Of a stretch of DNA of 6,544 nt, positions 1 through 6,540 are shown piece after piece; the first letter of the stretch is position 1; the number at the start of each line of letters is the position of its first letter. The DNA is from Clostridia bacterium. Its GTDB lineage: Bacteria > Bacillota > Clostridia > UMGS1883. A program made the position numbers and the translations under genes. The DNA is taken from contig JAJQCX010000127.1 of the NCBI GenBank assembly GCA_021202495.1, positions 1 to 6,544 of the forward strand. Reading direction: 5' to 3'. The notes below the pieces were generated by a model, which saw nothing but the letters and a program-made list of their open reading frames with translations, had not been told where the DNA came from and made no database searches.

Positions 1-859
1 CAAAGTTATTTACAGGCCAAGCCGCAATACCCCACCATATCGGATAGCCGATGAACACAATGTCGTATTCATCCCAATTATCGACCTCTGCCGATACAAG
101 CTCAATATCGCGTAGCCGTTCATTTTCGTGTTCAAGCGTAACGCGGCTGTTATTATCCGTCCAATCAAGGTCGTCGTCCGTGTATATTTCAACAGGTACT
201 ATTTCAAACAAGTCGCCATCCAAAGCGTTCGCTATTGTATTGGCAACTCTTTCGGTAGTGCCGGTAGCCGAATAATATACTACCAATACCTTGCCGCCGT
301 CCTCTGTATCGGCATCTTTTTGTTCGGCAGCTTCATCTTTAAGAGCGTCTTCCGCAGCAGCCTTCGTGCCGGTGATTGTCACGGTCTGTATCTCGTTATT
401 CCATTCTACCTCAAAGCCGAAGCTCTCGGCGATAAATCTAATCGTAAGCATTGTGCGCTCGTTAATGATTGCGGGAGCAGCGTCAAGCTCAAAGGCGCTG
501 TCGTTCAAGTACGCTGTTGTGCTGTCAATTGTAAGGGTAATCACGTCACCGTTATAAGAAAGCGACGCCGTGCGGGTGTTGTTGTCCCAATCAACACTAC
601 CTCCCATAGCCTCAACAATTGCGCGGACGGGAACGAGAGTTCTGTCGTTCACAATCTGCGGGGAAGTGCCGTTATCATCAATGTTTTGTCTCGCTCCGTT
701 TACCGTCATAACGGGATTTCCTATCTGCATTGCTATCGTGAGAGTATCATCATCGGATTCGGTTGTGTCAACGCTGTCGGCGGTATCCGCCGCGCATCCC
801 GTAACGCAGCAGGTCAGCATCAAAATCGATGACAATATTATCGAAAGTGTTTTTCTCAT
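1..859 (-). CDS. Surface lipoprotein with CuAO_N stalk and flavodoxin domain (partial, cut by the window edge)
   Basis: Translating the minus strand from ATG 859 gives 286 open codons up to the left edge, with the C-terminus missing. Residues 1-22 form a lipoprotein signal: MRK, hydrophobic core, lipobox VTGC with Cys22 as the likely lipidated residue. A Ser/Asp-rich linker (about 23-38) leads into a CuAO_N-like stalk (40-163), about 70% identical to the one in the exported protein upstream. A charged Ala/Glu/Asp linker (about 166-188) follows. Then comes a flavodoxin domain: KVLVVYYSATGTTERVA (190-206), with the FMN-phosphate loop SATGTTE, and DIVFIGYPIWWG (266-277), the loop near the flavin ring. 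The domain should continue about 50-60 residues past the edge. It starts 17 bases after the esterase stop, so it is probably in the same operon. Predicted role: an FMN electron carrier or quinone/nitro-type reductase held outside the membrane (inference). Confidence 0.9.
   Translation of the reverse strand, partial: MRKTLSIILSSILMLTCCVTGCAADTADSVDTTESDDDTLTIAMQIGNPVMTVNGARQNIDDNGTSPQIVNDRTLVPVRAIVEAMGGSVDWDNNTRTASLSYNGDVITLTIDSTTAYLNDSAFELDAAPAIINERTMLTIRFIAESFGFEVEWNNEIQTVTITGTKAAAEDALKDEAAEQKDADTEDGGKVLVVYYSATGTTERVANTIANALDGDLFEIVPVEIYTDDDLDWTDNNSRVTLEHENERLRDIELVSAEVDNWDEYDIVFIGYPIWWGIAAWPVNNF
374..730 (-). repeat. CuAO_N stalk module, copy 2 (in the flavodoxin lipoprotein)
   Basis: This stretch encodes residues 44-162 of the lipoprotein and is the partner of the module at 3214-3570. 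Conserved blocks shared by both copies include MQIGNPVMTVNGA, GDVITLTI or DDVITLTI, STTAYLN, and IRFIAESFG. Here it separates the lipid anchor from the flavodoxin domain, as a spacer would. Confidence 0.88.
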
Positions 860-868
860 AATGTAAAT

Positions 869-874
869 CCTCCC
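869..874 (-). promoter_or_regulatory. Ribosome binding site of the flavodoxin lipoprotein
   Basis: GGGAGG on the minus strand lies 9 bases before the ATG at 859 and just after the esterase stop (877-879). It fixes the start of the last gene and shows that it is translated separately from the esterase. Confidence 0.75.
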
Positions 875-876
875 GC

Positions 877-2538
877 TTAATAGATATAGTCCGGAGCCAG
901 TATCGACATAAGCTCTTTATCGTGGTTATAGACCACACTTGACTCGTTGTCAAAAATCATCGTTGCGCCGCCCTCGCGAGTGTACGGCTCCCAATTCGGA
1001 ACGCCATCGCCGTTCGGGTCGCCTGTCTTTGCGAAGTTTATCCACGCTTGGCTCATCATGTCGGAAAGAGCAATCGCCTCGTCAACATCTCCGCTCACGC
1101 TTGTCTTGTCGATGTTGTTGAACACGAACGGAATTTCAGCCGTATGATATGATGTTCCCCATGTGAACACATATGAGTAAACCGGAGCGCCGCCCTGGTC
1201 GGCTTTGTGTGCCGTGAGCTTCAATGTGGGAAGTCTTATCAGCGTCGAATCCACATAAAGCGCGGAGGTTTTTGTTTCGTTGGGATAAGCTGCTGCAAAT
1301 GCAGAAGCTACCGCATCGGCGTTGTCGCCGTATTTTGCTGTCATTGCGGCATTAAGCTCCTCATCGCTCATTTCCTCATCGGGATTTGCAAGACCGCCGC
1401 CTCCCCAAACTGTCCATTCGTTAAGGTTGGAACCGATAATGAGCGGAATGTCGAAGCCCGCTTCGGCAAATGAGTCCTCTGTTACGGGACTTGTCGGGAT
1501 ATAGTCGCCGTCAACGACAGGCTCCCAAAGGAGCGAATATCCGTTTACAAATTCCTCATATATATCCATTTCGACTGCCGCATCAATTAACGCCGCATCG
1601 GATGCCGCCGCAAGCTCATCATAGGGAACATTTTGCAATTCCTCGATATTGTCCTCGGAAATGCCAAGCTTGTCGAGAATTATCTCCGTCAAACGTCGGC
1701 TTACATCAAGCGAGGTAAATTTCGCACCCATATTTTCCGTCGCGCCGCTTTCAACAATGCCCTTGTGGAACAATCCCTTCGCATACGGGCTTGTCATAAG
1801 CGCGAGTACCTTTGCGCCGCCGCCCGATTCGCCGAATACGGTGACGTTATCGGGATCGCCGCCGAACTGCTCAATATTGTCTTGAATCCATTGGAGCGCC
1901 GCGACAATATCTGTAATGCCGACATTCGCCGAATATTTATATTTTTCATCATAAGCCGACAAATCCAAGTGTCCGAGCGCGTTCAATCTGTGATTTATCG
2001 AAACAACAACCACATCGCCCTTTTTGCTCAAATTCTCGCCGTCGTATGTGGGGCTTGCGATAGATGACCCCGTCGAAAATCCGCCGCCGTGCAGCCATAC
2101 CATTACCGCACGCTTTTCGCCGTCGTTTACACCGGGCGTCCAGATGTTGAGGTTTTGGCAATTTTCGTCCGCTCCTTCGCTCACACCCGACTGCGGCGAT
2201 ATTGCGCCGTAGGAATATGCTGTCTTAATTCCATCCCAACTTTCAACCGAATGCGCGGGAACAAAACGCTCGTCCGCTTCGGCATAGGGGATTCCGTGGT
2301 ATGTGTAAATGTCGTTGCTTATGTATCCCTGAACGGTGCCGCTCATCGTTTCGACAAGCGCCAAATCCGCTCCCGCTTGGACTGTGCTGTATTCTTCATC
2401 CGTTACGGCATTACCCCAAATAATATTATCGTTTCTGGGCTTTGCGTTTACCGCGATATATGAAAAGCTTTCATTTGCCGCGCCGTGCCAATTCATAACG
2501 CCCGCTTTGGTGGTTATAACGTCGCCCGCCGTGAGCAC
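877..2538 (-). CDS. Cupin remnant plus complete type-B carboxylesterase (3' part of the interrupted gene)
   Basis: The 553-codon reading frame continues directly after the TAA; its first codon is GTG. Residues 1-50 are the second half of the cupin begun upstream: GDVITTKAG, then His18 in NWHGAA, and the linker IIWGNAVTDEEY, which mirrors NWFEKVSDEEY after cupin 1. From about 58 it is a full type-B carboxylesterase (alpha/beta hydrolase), which cleaves carboxylic esters. The oxyanion hole is HGGGF (150-154), the nucleophile Ser238 in GESGGG, the acid Glu374 in NLNEW, and the base His465 in YHTAEIPFVF; ENCQNLNIW (125-133) matches the family's second signature. No stop or frameshift disturbs these 553 codons. 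Read from its own GTG it would have no signal peptide. The nearest ribosome-binding-like sequence (AAGAAGG, 2552-2558) is 13 bases away, which is long. It is most likely the C-terminal part of an exported fusion; independent restart is possible. Confidence 0.85.
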   Translation of the reverse strand: MLTAGDVITTKAGVMNWHGAANESFSYIAVNAKPRNDNIIWGNAVTDEEYSTVQAGADLALVETMSGTVQGYISNDIYTYHGIPYAEADERFVPAHSVESWDGIKTAYSYGAISPQSGVSEGADENCQNLNIWTPGVNDGEKRAVMVWLHGGGFSTGSSIASPTYDGENLSKKGDVVVVSINHRLNALGHLDLSAYDEKYKYSANVGITDIVAALQWIQDNIEQFGGDPDNVTVFGESGGGAKVLALMTSPYAKGLFHKGIVESGATENMGAKFTSLDVSRRLTEIILDKLGISEDNIEELQNVPYDELAAASDAALIDAAVEMDIYEEFVNGYSLLWEPVVDGDYIPTSPVTEDSFAEAGFDIPLIIGSNLNEWTVWGGGGLANPDEEMSDEELNAAMTAKYGDNADAVASAFAAAYPNETKTSALYVDSTLIRLPTLKLTAHKADQGGAPVYSYVFTWGTSYHTAEIPFVFNNIDKTSVSGDVDEAIALSDMMSQAWINFAKTGDPNGDGVPNWEPYTREGGATMIFDNESSVVYNHDKELMSILAPDYIY

Positions 2539-2541
2539 TTA
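2539..2541 (-). other. In-frame TAA between the two halves of a cupin domain
   Basis: The frame reads GAC ATT TAA GTG CTC ACG GCG GGC GAC, so the codons on both sides are in the same frame. An internal alignment with cupin 1 of the same protein needs no gap, and the TAA falls opposite Arg615. It therefore replaces a residue and does not mark a domain boundary. TAA is one substitution from CAA (Gln), AAA (Lys) or GAA (Glu). TAA is also the normal stop of the aldo/keto reductase and esterase genes here, so a general recoding of TAA is unlikely. Confidence 0.9.
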
Positions 2542-4812
2542 AATGTCGCCGCCTTCTTCTTGGTAAAGCCCTGTTCCGTCCGTTACAAGAATTATCTGTC
2601 CGCTTTCGTGTGAATGCCATGATGTTCTCGCGCCCGCTTCCATTGTGAAGTAATCAACCTCCGGGCAGTTATACACGTCCTCATACTCCACAAGCACGTT
2701 TTTATGAATTGTTCCCGTGTAGCCGTCCGCCGTAAATTCTTCGCCTATCGGGAACATCGTGTCGCTTTTTTCGCGTATCGTGCCGGTTTCGAGAGCTTCC
2801 GCGATTGCCGCAAGATATTCCTCGTCGGAAACCTTTTCAAACCAATTCGTAGTTCCGGCATCGGGGTTTACGCTGATTGCGATATGCGCAAACCAGCTGT
2901 CGTTTATTGCCGCATGGAAATGTCTCTTTCCCGGCGGAATGAGGATAACATCGCCCGCCTGCATAATCCTCGCAGGCTCGCCCTCAATTCCGAGCACGCC
3001 CACGCCCTCTGTTACAAGCAAAATCTGCCCGCCGTCGTGATAGTGCCAATCTGTTCTTGTACACGGCTCAAATGTTACCTGTCCGAATGAGGGAATTTGC
3101 ATATCCTCATCGTATGAGGTAAGAGAGTTCAAATACGACACGCCCGTAAACCATGCGCCCGCAGGGTTTACATCGCCTTGTCCGAACACGTTTTCTATCG
3201 TGTCCGCGTCAATTATTGTCACCGTCTGCGCCTCCTGCGACCAAAGAACTGTATAGCCGAAGCTTTCGGCGATAAATCTGATCGGGAGCATTGTTCTGTC
3301 ATTTATTATAACAGGCTCAACGTCAAGCGTGTTCGCCTCGCCGTTCAAATACGCCGTTGTGCTGCCGATTGTAAGTGTGATAACATCGTCGCCGTAGGTA
3401 AGCGTCGCTGTGCTTGTGTCATTATTCCAATCAACCTCGCCGCCTATTGCCTCAACAAACGCCCTTACGGGAAGAAGCGTTCTGTTGTCTATAACAACGG
3501 GCGTTGTATTGTTATCGTCAATATTTTGATCTGCGCCGTTCACTGTCATAACGGGATTGCCAATTTGCATTGTTATCGTCATGCTTTCTGTGACGCTCTC
3601 CGCACTCTCCGAAAGCGCTGCAGCCAGTGTGCCGCGCATATTGAGCGTTCTCGGAAAACCGTTGTACGGCGCTGTCAAAAGCGGAACCGCAAGCATCGTG
3701 TCGGCGGTATTTCCCGCAGCAAGACTTTCCGCGACCTTTGCGGGGATTTCGTCCTCGCGTCCGCCCTCCGCGGTCATAACGGCAATGTCAATCAATGCTT
3801 GCGTTGCCGCATTGTCGGAGGTCGGAATTTCCGTGCCGTTTATGACGGCTTCTGTCGCCCGATTTAAAAGCTCCTGTGTGCCAGCGTCAAGATTTGTGTT
3901 TATATATCCGTCCTCATCATCGGATTTAAAGTGGTCGAATATCGCCAATATTTCCTCGGAATCGCTCGTGTACGAAGTTTCAACGCTGTTTTCCGAAATT
4001 TCGGGCTCCGCCTGCGGGTTTTCGTTAAGCTCTGCCGTCGATAAATTTATAACCTCCAATGCAAGCTCCGTTTTTTCCGCGCCGTTATACTGCTCGTTTA
4101 AGAGCACTGCCGCGCGGAGCATATCCTTATCGTGACCGACGCTTAAATCGCCGCTCACATGACCGCTCAATTGGCTTGCGCAATTGCCGTTCGCCGCAAT
4201 GGTACACAGTGTCAAAAATTCTCTTGTGTAAAGCGACAACCCCCTGCGGTTATAGAAGTCGCCGAAGCATATGCCCGAAAGATACAACGTCTGCAGCTTC
4301 AGAGAGCTTTCCATATCATCGGTTATCGTGCCTATCTGAGAACCGAACAGAAATCTTTGAGTTTCAAGCCCTTTTTCCTGTCTTTCGTCCTCACTCCATG
4401 TAATTCGGCTGCTGTACGCGGTGTTTTCGCCGAGCGCGGCAAGCGCCGCGTCCGCCGCATCAAGTGCTTCCGCCGCGCGGGTAAGTCCGCAGTACGCGCC
4501 GCTGTGATAGATGGCTTCCTTTATTTCGACCGCGCTCACACCGTCGGCAAGCGCCGCTTCTGTTTCTCCGGCAAGTAAATCCAACCGGCGATTTGCGGTC
4601 ATCGTTACAAGTGTGGATAAATGCTGCAATTTAATGTCCAAATGTTCATTCACAAATTCCGCTCTTTCCTCATCTGTCATTTGCGTCAGCGCCTGCGATA
4701 ACGCTGTCGAATCCGCGGAATAAATATCATCGCTTACCGCCAAGGCGTTTACCGTGCAGCTCAGTGTCATTGCGGCAGCGGTAAACGCAGCCAAAATTTT
4801 TTTAATTTTCAT
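2539..4812 (-). CDS. Exported CMD-CuAO_N-cupin protein, ended by an in-frame TAA inside its second cupin
   Basis: This 757-residue product begins with a Sec signal peptide (1-25, basic MKIKK, hydrophobic core, likely cut after ALA). Three carboxymuconolactone-decarboxylase-like segments follow at about 60-125, 160-255 and 286-395. GAYCGLTRAAEAL (105-117), REFLTLC...NCASQLSGHV (197-219) and APYNGFPRTLN (381-391) are their signatures. The AhpD CxxC is absent. A copper-amine-oxidase-N-like stalk spans 411-535. Cupin 1 (about 575-650) has WHYHDGGQ (His590, His592, Gln596) and GDVILIPPG with His631 and His633. Cupin 2 starts at about 715 with WHSHESGQ (His733, His735, Gln739), but the frame stops at residue 757, before its second metal motif. 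The rest of that domain is encoded in the same frame immediately downstream. The start ATG overlaps the previous stop; GAGAGG lies 12 bases upstream. It is therefore probably the 5' part of one 1311-codon gene. The substrate is unknown. Confidence 0.88.
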   Translation of the reverse strand: MKIKKILAAFTAAAMTLSCTVNALAVSDDIYSADSTALSQALTQMTDEERAEFVNEHLDIKLQHLSTLVTMTANRRLDLLAGETEAALADGVSAVEIKEAIYHSGAYCGLTRAAEALDAADAALAALGENTAYSSRITWSEDERQEKGLETQRFLFGSQIGTITDDMESSLKLQTLYLSGICFGDFYNRRGLSLYTREFLTLCTIAANGNCASQLSGHVSGDLSVGHDKDMLRAAVLLNEQYNGAEKTELALEVINLSTAELNENPQAEPEISENSVETSYTSDSEEILAIFDHFKSDDEDGYINTNLDAGTQELLNRATEAVINGTEIPTSDNAATQALIDIAVMTAEGGREDEIPAKVAESLAAGNTADTMLAVPLLTAPYNGFPRTLNMRGTLAAALSESAESVTESMTITMQIGNPVMTVNGADQNIDDNNTTPVVIDNRTLLPVRAFVEAIGGEVDWNNDTSTATLTYGDDVITLTIGSTTAYLNGEANTLDVEPVIINDRTMLPIRFIAESFGYTVLWSQEAQTVTIIDADTIENVFGQGDVNPAGAWFTGVSYLNSLTSYDEDMQIPSFGQVTFEPCTRTDWHYHDGGQILLVTEGVGVLGIEGEPARIMQAGDVILIPPGKRHFHAAINDSWFAHIAISVNPDAGTTNWFEKVSDEEYLAAIAEALETGTIREKSDTMFPIGEEFTADGYTGTIHKNVLVEYEDVYNCPEVDYFTMEAGARTSWHSHESGQIILVTDGTGLYQEEGGDI
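3214..3570 (-). repeat. CuAO_N stalk module, copy 1 (in the exported CMD/cupin protein)
   Basis: This stretch encodes residues 415-533 of the exported protein. Aligned without gaps to the module at 374-730, it is identical at 84 of 119 residues by hand count, beginning with the same MQIGNPVMTVNGA. The two copies lie 2.84 kb apart in the same orientation. The domain is usual in surface proteins of Bacillota as a spacer or wall-associated module. Here it sits between the CMD segments and the cupins. Confidence 0.88.
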
Positions 4813-5606
4813 CGTAAAATCATTCCTCTCATTATGCGTATTTGTTCGTTTGCCTCAACAATTTCATTTAAGCGTATATTCGGATTGTGATACCGCGCAT
4901 CGGGGTTTAATTCCCCGATATTGAGCCGGATCGCGTATTCGGGGCAATGGTGTACACACGCCATGCACATCTGACAATTTTCGGACGTGTTCACCGCCCG
5001 CTGATTTTCAAGGTGGATACACCCCACAGGACACACCTTAGTGCAAATTCCGCACCCGATACACCTTGACGTGATGTAGTATATTGCCTTGTCCATATTT
5101 TCGACAACGTACTGATTTTTTTCGACAAACGCTTTATGCCGGGCAATATCTTCATCCGATGCGGGGCTTATGAATTTTCGCCGCGTATCTATATCGCGCT
5201 TTATTTTATCAATGTGTTCGGAAATTTTCTTCTCCGCCGCTCCTTTTACCTGCTCTGTCATGTCAAACGAGGGAAGAAAGTTATCAACCATTAAAAGAAT
5301 ATTGATATAATCGGCGCTCTTTCCGACACTCTCCAAAAATTCATTTGCGAGCATTGCCGCGCCTGCGTGTCTGTTGCCGTAGGTCAGAACAATGTAGAAA
5401 TAATCCGTCACAAATTCCGCGTCCCTGATAAAATCCTTAACCATCATAGGCATTTCGTGTCCGTATACGGGGCATACAATGCCGATGCGGTCGGCATTGT
5501 ATATTTTTTCGCTGTCATGAATTGCCTGAGGTATGCTTACCGGATTGTCGTCCAACTGCTTTGCCGCATACAAGCTGTTTCCCGTTCCCGTGAAATAAAA
5601 TATCAT
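4809..5606 (-). CDS. EFR1-type flavodoxin-like / 2x[4Fe-4S] ferredoxin protein
   Basis: This 265-residue cytoplasmic protein is predicted to be an electron carrier or small reductase. It joins an N-terminal flavodoxin-like domain (about 1-165) to a C-terminal bacterial two-cluster ferredoxin domain (about 175-230). The N-terminus FTGTGNSLYAAK is an FMN-phosphate loop; VCPVYGHEMP (44-53) and LTYGNRHAGA (74-83) fit the other flavin loops. The cluster ligands are Cys182, 185, 188 and 192 (CIGCGICTKVCP) and Cys211, 214, 217 and 221 (CQMCMACVHHCP), both complete. This is the arrangement of the proteins named EFR1, common in anaerobic Bacillota; their partners are mostly unknown. The stop overlaps the next start as ATGA (4809-4812), which suggests coupled translation with the exported protein downstream. 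A role supplying low-potential electrons to an operon partner is inference. Confidence 0.93.
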   Translation of the reverse strand: MIFYFTGTGNSLYAAKQLDDNPVSIPQAIHDSEKIYNADRIGIVCPVYGHEMPMMVKDFIRDAEFVTDYFYIVLTYGNRHAGAAMLANEFLESVGKSADYINILLMVDNFLPSFDMTEQVKGAAEKKISEHIDKIKRDIDTRRKFISPASDEDIARHKAFVEKNQYVVENMDKAIYYITSRCIGCGICTKVCPVGCIHLENQRAVNTSENCQMCMACVHHCPEYAIRLNIGELNPDARYHNPNIRLNEIVEANEQIRIMRGMILR

Positions 5607-5614
5607 ATTGCATA

Positions 5615-5620
5615 CCTCCC
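5615..5620 (-). promoter_or_regulatory. Ribosome binding site deciding the EFR1-type gene start
   Basis: GGGAGG on the minus strand is 8 bases from the ATG at 5606. Another ATG at 5613-5611 lies 1 base after the motif and in a different frame, so it is too close to be used. The spacing and the flavodoxin-like N-terminus MIFYFTGTGNS both point to 5606. Confidence 0.75.
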
Positions 5621-5627
5621 GCCGCTT

Positions 5628-6482
5628 TTATTCGTGAATTTTCCAACTGTGCAGCATCTTCACAAACGCCGGGTCAAAGTGGTTTACAATCTCGCTTTTG
5701 CCCATGTCAAGCTCCGCGATTTTGGTCATATCCTCATCGGAGAGCGCGAAGTCGAACACATCTATATTTTGCTCCATGCGCTCCTTGTGGACGGATTTCG
5801 GAATTACGACAACGCCCCTTTGTATGTTCCATCTGAGCGCGACTTGTGCGGCGGTTTTGCCGTATTTCGCTCCGATTTCGGAAAGAAGCGGATGCGTGAA
5901 TATTCCGTGATTACCCTCGGCTAACGGTCCCCATGCTTCGGACGTTACGCCGTATTCCTTCATCGTTTTAAGCGCGCTTTCTTGCGCAAAGAACGGATGC
6001 AGCTCAACCTGATTTACGGCGGGAATAACGTCTGCGGTTTCACAAATGTCACAGAGCACATGAGGATAGCAATTGCACACGCCTATTGCGCGGAGCTTGC
6101 CCTCCTTGTATGCGTCCTCCATTGCGCGATATGCGCCGATATAATCGTTCATAGGCTGATGAATTAAATACAAATCGAGATAATCAACGCCGAGCTTGCT
6201 CATTGATGTTTCAATAGCTTTTTTCGCGGTGTCGTAGCTTTTCATATCCTGCACCCAAAGCTTTGTCGTGATGAAAAGCTCCTCACGCGATATGCCGCAT
6301 TTTTTAATTGCCTTTCCGACAGCTTCCTCGTTCATATACGCCGCCGCGGTGTCGATAAGCCTGTAACCGACATCTATCGCATCAAGCACCGCTTTCTCGC
6401 AAACCGCATGATCCGGCACCTGAAAAACTCCGAAGCCCAAGATGGGCATTTTTACGCCGTTATTTAATGTTACATATTCCAT
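5628..6482 (-). CDS. Aldo/keto reductase (AKR superfamily, 2,5-diketo-gluconate reductase-like)
   Basis: The predicted product is a 284-residue cytoplasmic NAD(P)H-dependent oxidoreductase that reduces aldehydes or ketones to alcohols; its length is normal for the family. The catalytic tetrad is complete: Asp44 and Tyr49 in DTAAAY, Lys74 in ITTKLW, His108 in YLIHQP. The cofactor-binding end is also intact, with IPKS at 227-230 followed by Arg235 and Asn239 in the pattern usual for NADPH-preferring members. GVCNCYP (134-140), NQVELHP (157-163) and the start NNGVKMPILGFGVFQ are typical of the short bacterial AKRs related to YafB/DkgB and YtbE. There is no signal peptide. It is the first gene of the run, 21 bases before the next. 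The physiological substrate cannot be read from the sequence; the context suggests a carbonyl produced by, or detoxified along with, the downstream enzymes (inference). Confidence 0.95.
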   Translation of the reverse strand: MEYVTLNNGVKMPILGFGVFQVPDHAVCEKAVLDAIDVGYRLIDTAAAYMNEEAVGKAIKKCGISREELFITTKLWVQDMKSYDTAKKAIETSMSKLGVDYLDLYLIHQPMNDYIGAYRAMEDAYKEGKLRAIGVCNCYPHVLCDICETADVIPAVNQVELHPFFAQESALKTMKEYGVTSEAWGPLAEGNHGIFTHPLLSEIGAKYGKTAAQVALRWNIQRGVVVIPKSVHKERMEQNIDVFDFALSDEDMTKIAELDMGKSEIVNHFDPAFVKMLHSWKIHE

Positions 6483-6490
6483 ATTGCAAT

Positions 6491-6496
6491 CTCCTC
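6491..6496 (-). promoter_or_regulatory. Ribosome binding site of the aldo/keto reductase
   Basis: GAGGAG on the minus strand lies 8 bases before the ATG at 6482. This supports that start, which also agrees with the usual N-terminus of the family. Confidence 0.75.
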
Positions 6497-6500
6497 GTAT

Positions 6501-6540
6501 AATAAGTTTATAGACCTCATTTCGAGGCTATAAACTTATT
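6501..6540. repeat. Imperfect inverted repeat (17-bp arms) upstream of the first gene
   Basis: Two arms, 6501-6518 and 6524-6540, pair over 17 base pairs with one bulged base (6514) and a 5-base loop (6519-6523). The outer part of the stem is AT-rich and the loop end is CCTC/GAGG. On the minus strand the stem ends only 4 bases before the ribosome binding site of the aldo/keto reductase. It has no good T-run on that strand (TTATTATAC follows), so it is a poor intrinsic terminator in the direction of transcription. It could be an operator palindrome, a 5'-leader stem-loop, or the weak terminator of a gene upstream of the window. The structure is seen directly. Its role is not decided by the sequence. 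Confidence 0.7.

Noticed and set aside
128..832. Long open frame on the plus strand (234 codons)
   Set aside because: It lies fully antisense to the lipoprotein gene, which has a signal peptide, lipobox, domains and ribosome binding site. Its translation shows no recognisable fold.
1633..2463. Overlapping plus-strand open frames opposite the esterase
   Set aside because: The minus strand here encodes a full type-B carboxylesterase with all catalytic residues; the plus-strand frames are shadows.
2539..2541. General reassignment of TAA to an amino acid in this organism
   Set aside because: The aldo/keto reductase and the esterase both end in TAA exactly where their families end, so TAA acts as a normal stop here.
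2520..2560. Frameshift between the exported protein and the esterase
   Set aside because: The two frames are in phase, and the internal alignment with cupin 1 needs no gap, so this is a substitution-type interruption and not an indel.
3178..3867. Long open frame on the plus strand (229 codons) that resembles the one at 128-832
   Set aside because: The resemblance arises only because both are antisense to the duplicated CuAO_N module. Neither has a convincing start or motif.
6499..6504. TATTAT as a possible -10 promoter box for the first gene
   Set aside because: Transcription would start inside or at the ribosome binding site, and no -35-like sequence lies at the right distance. The promoter is probably further upstream, outside the window.
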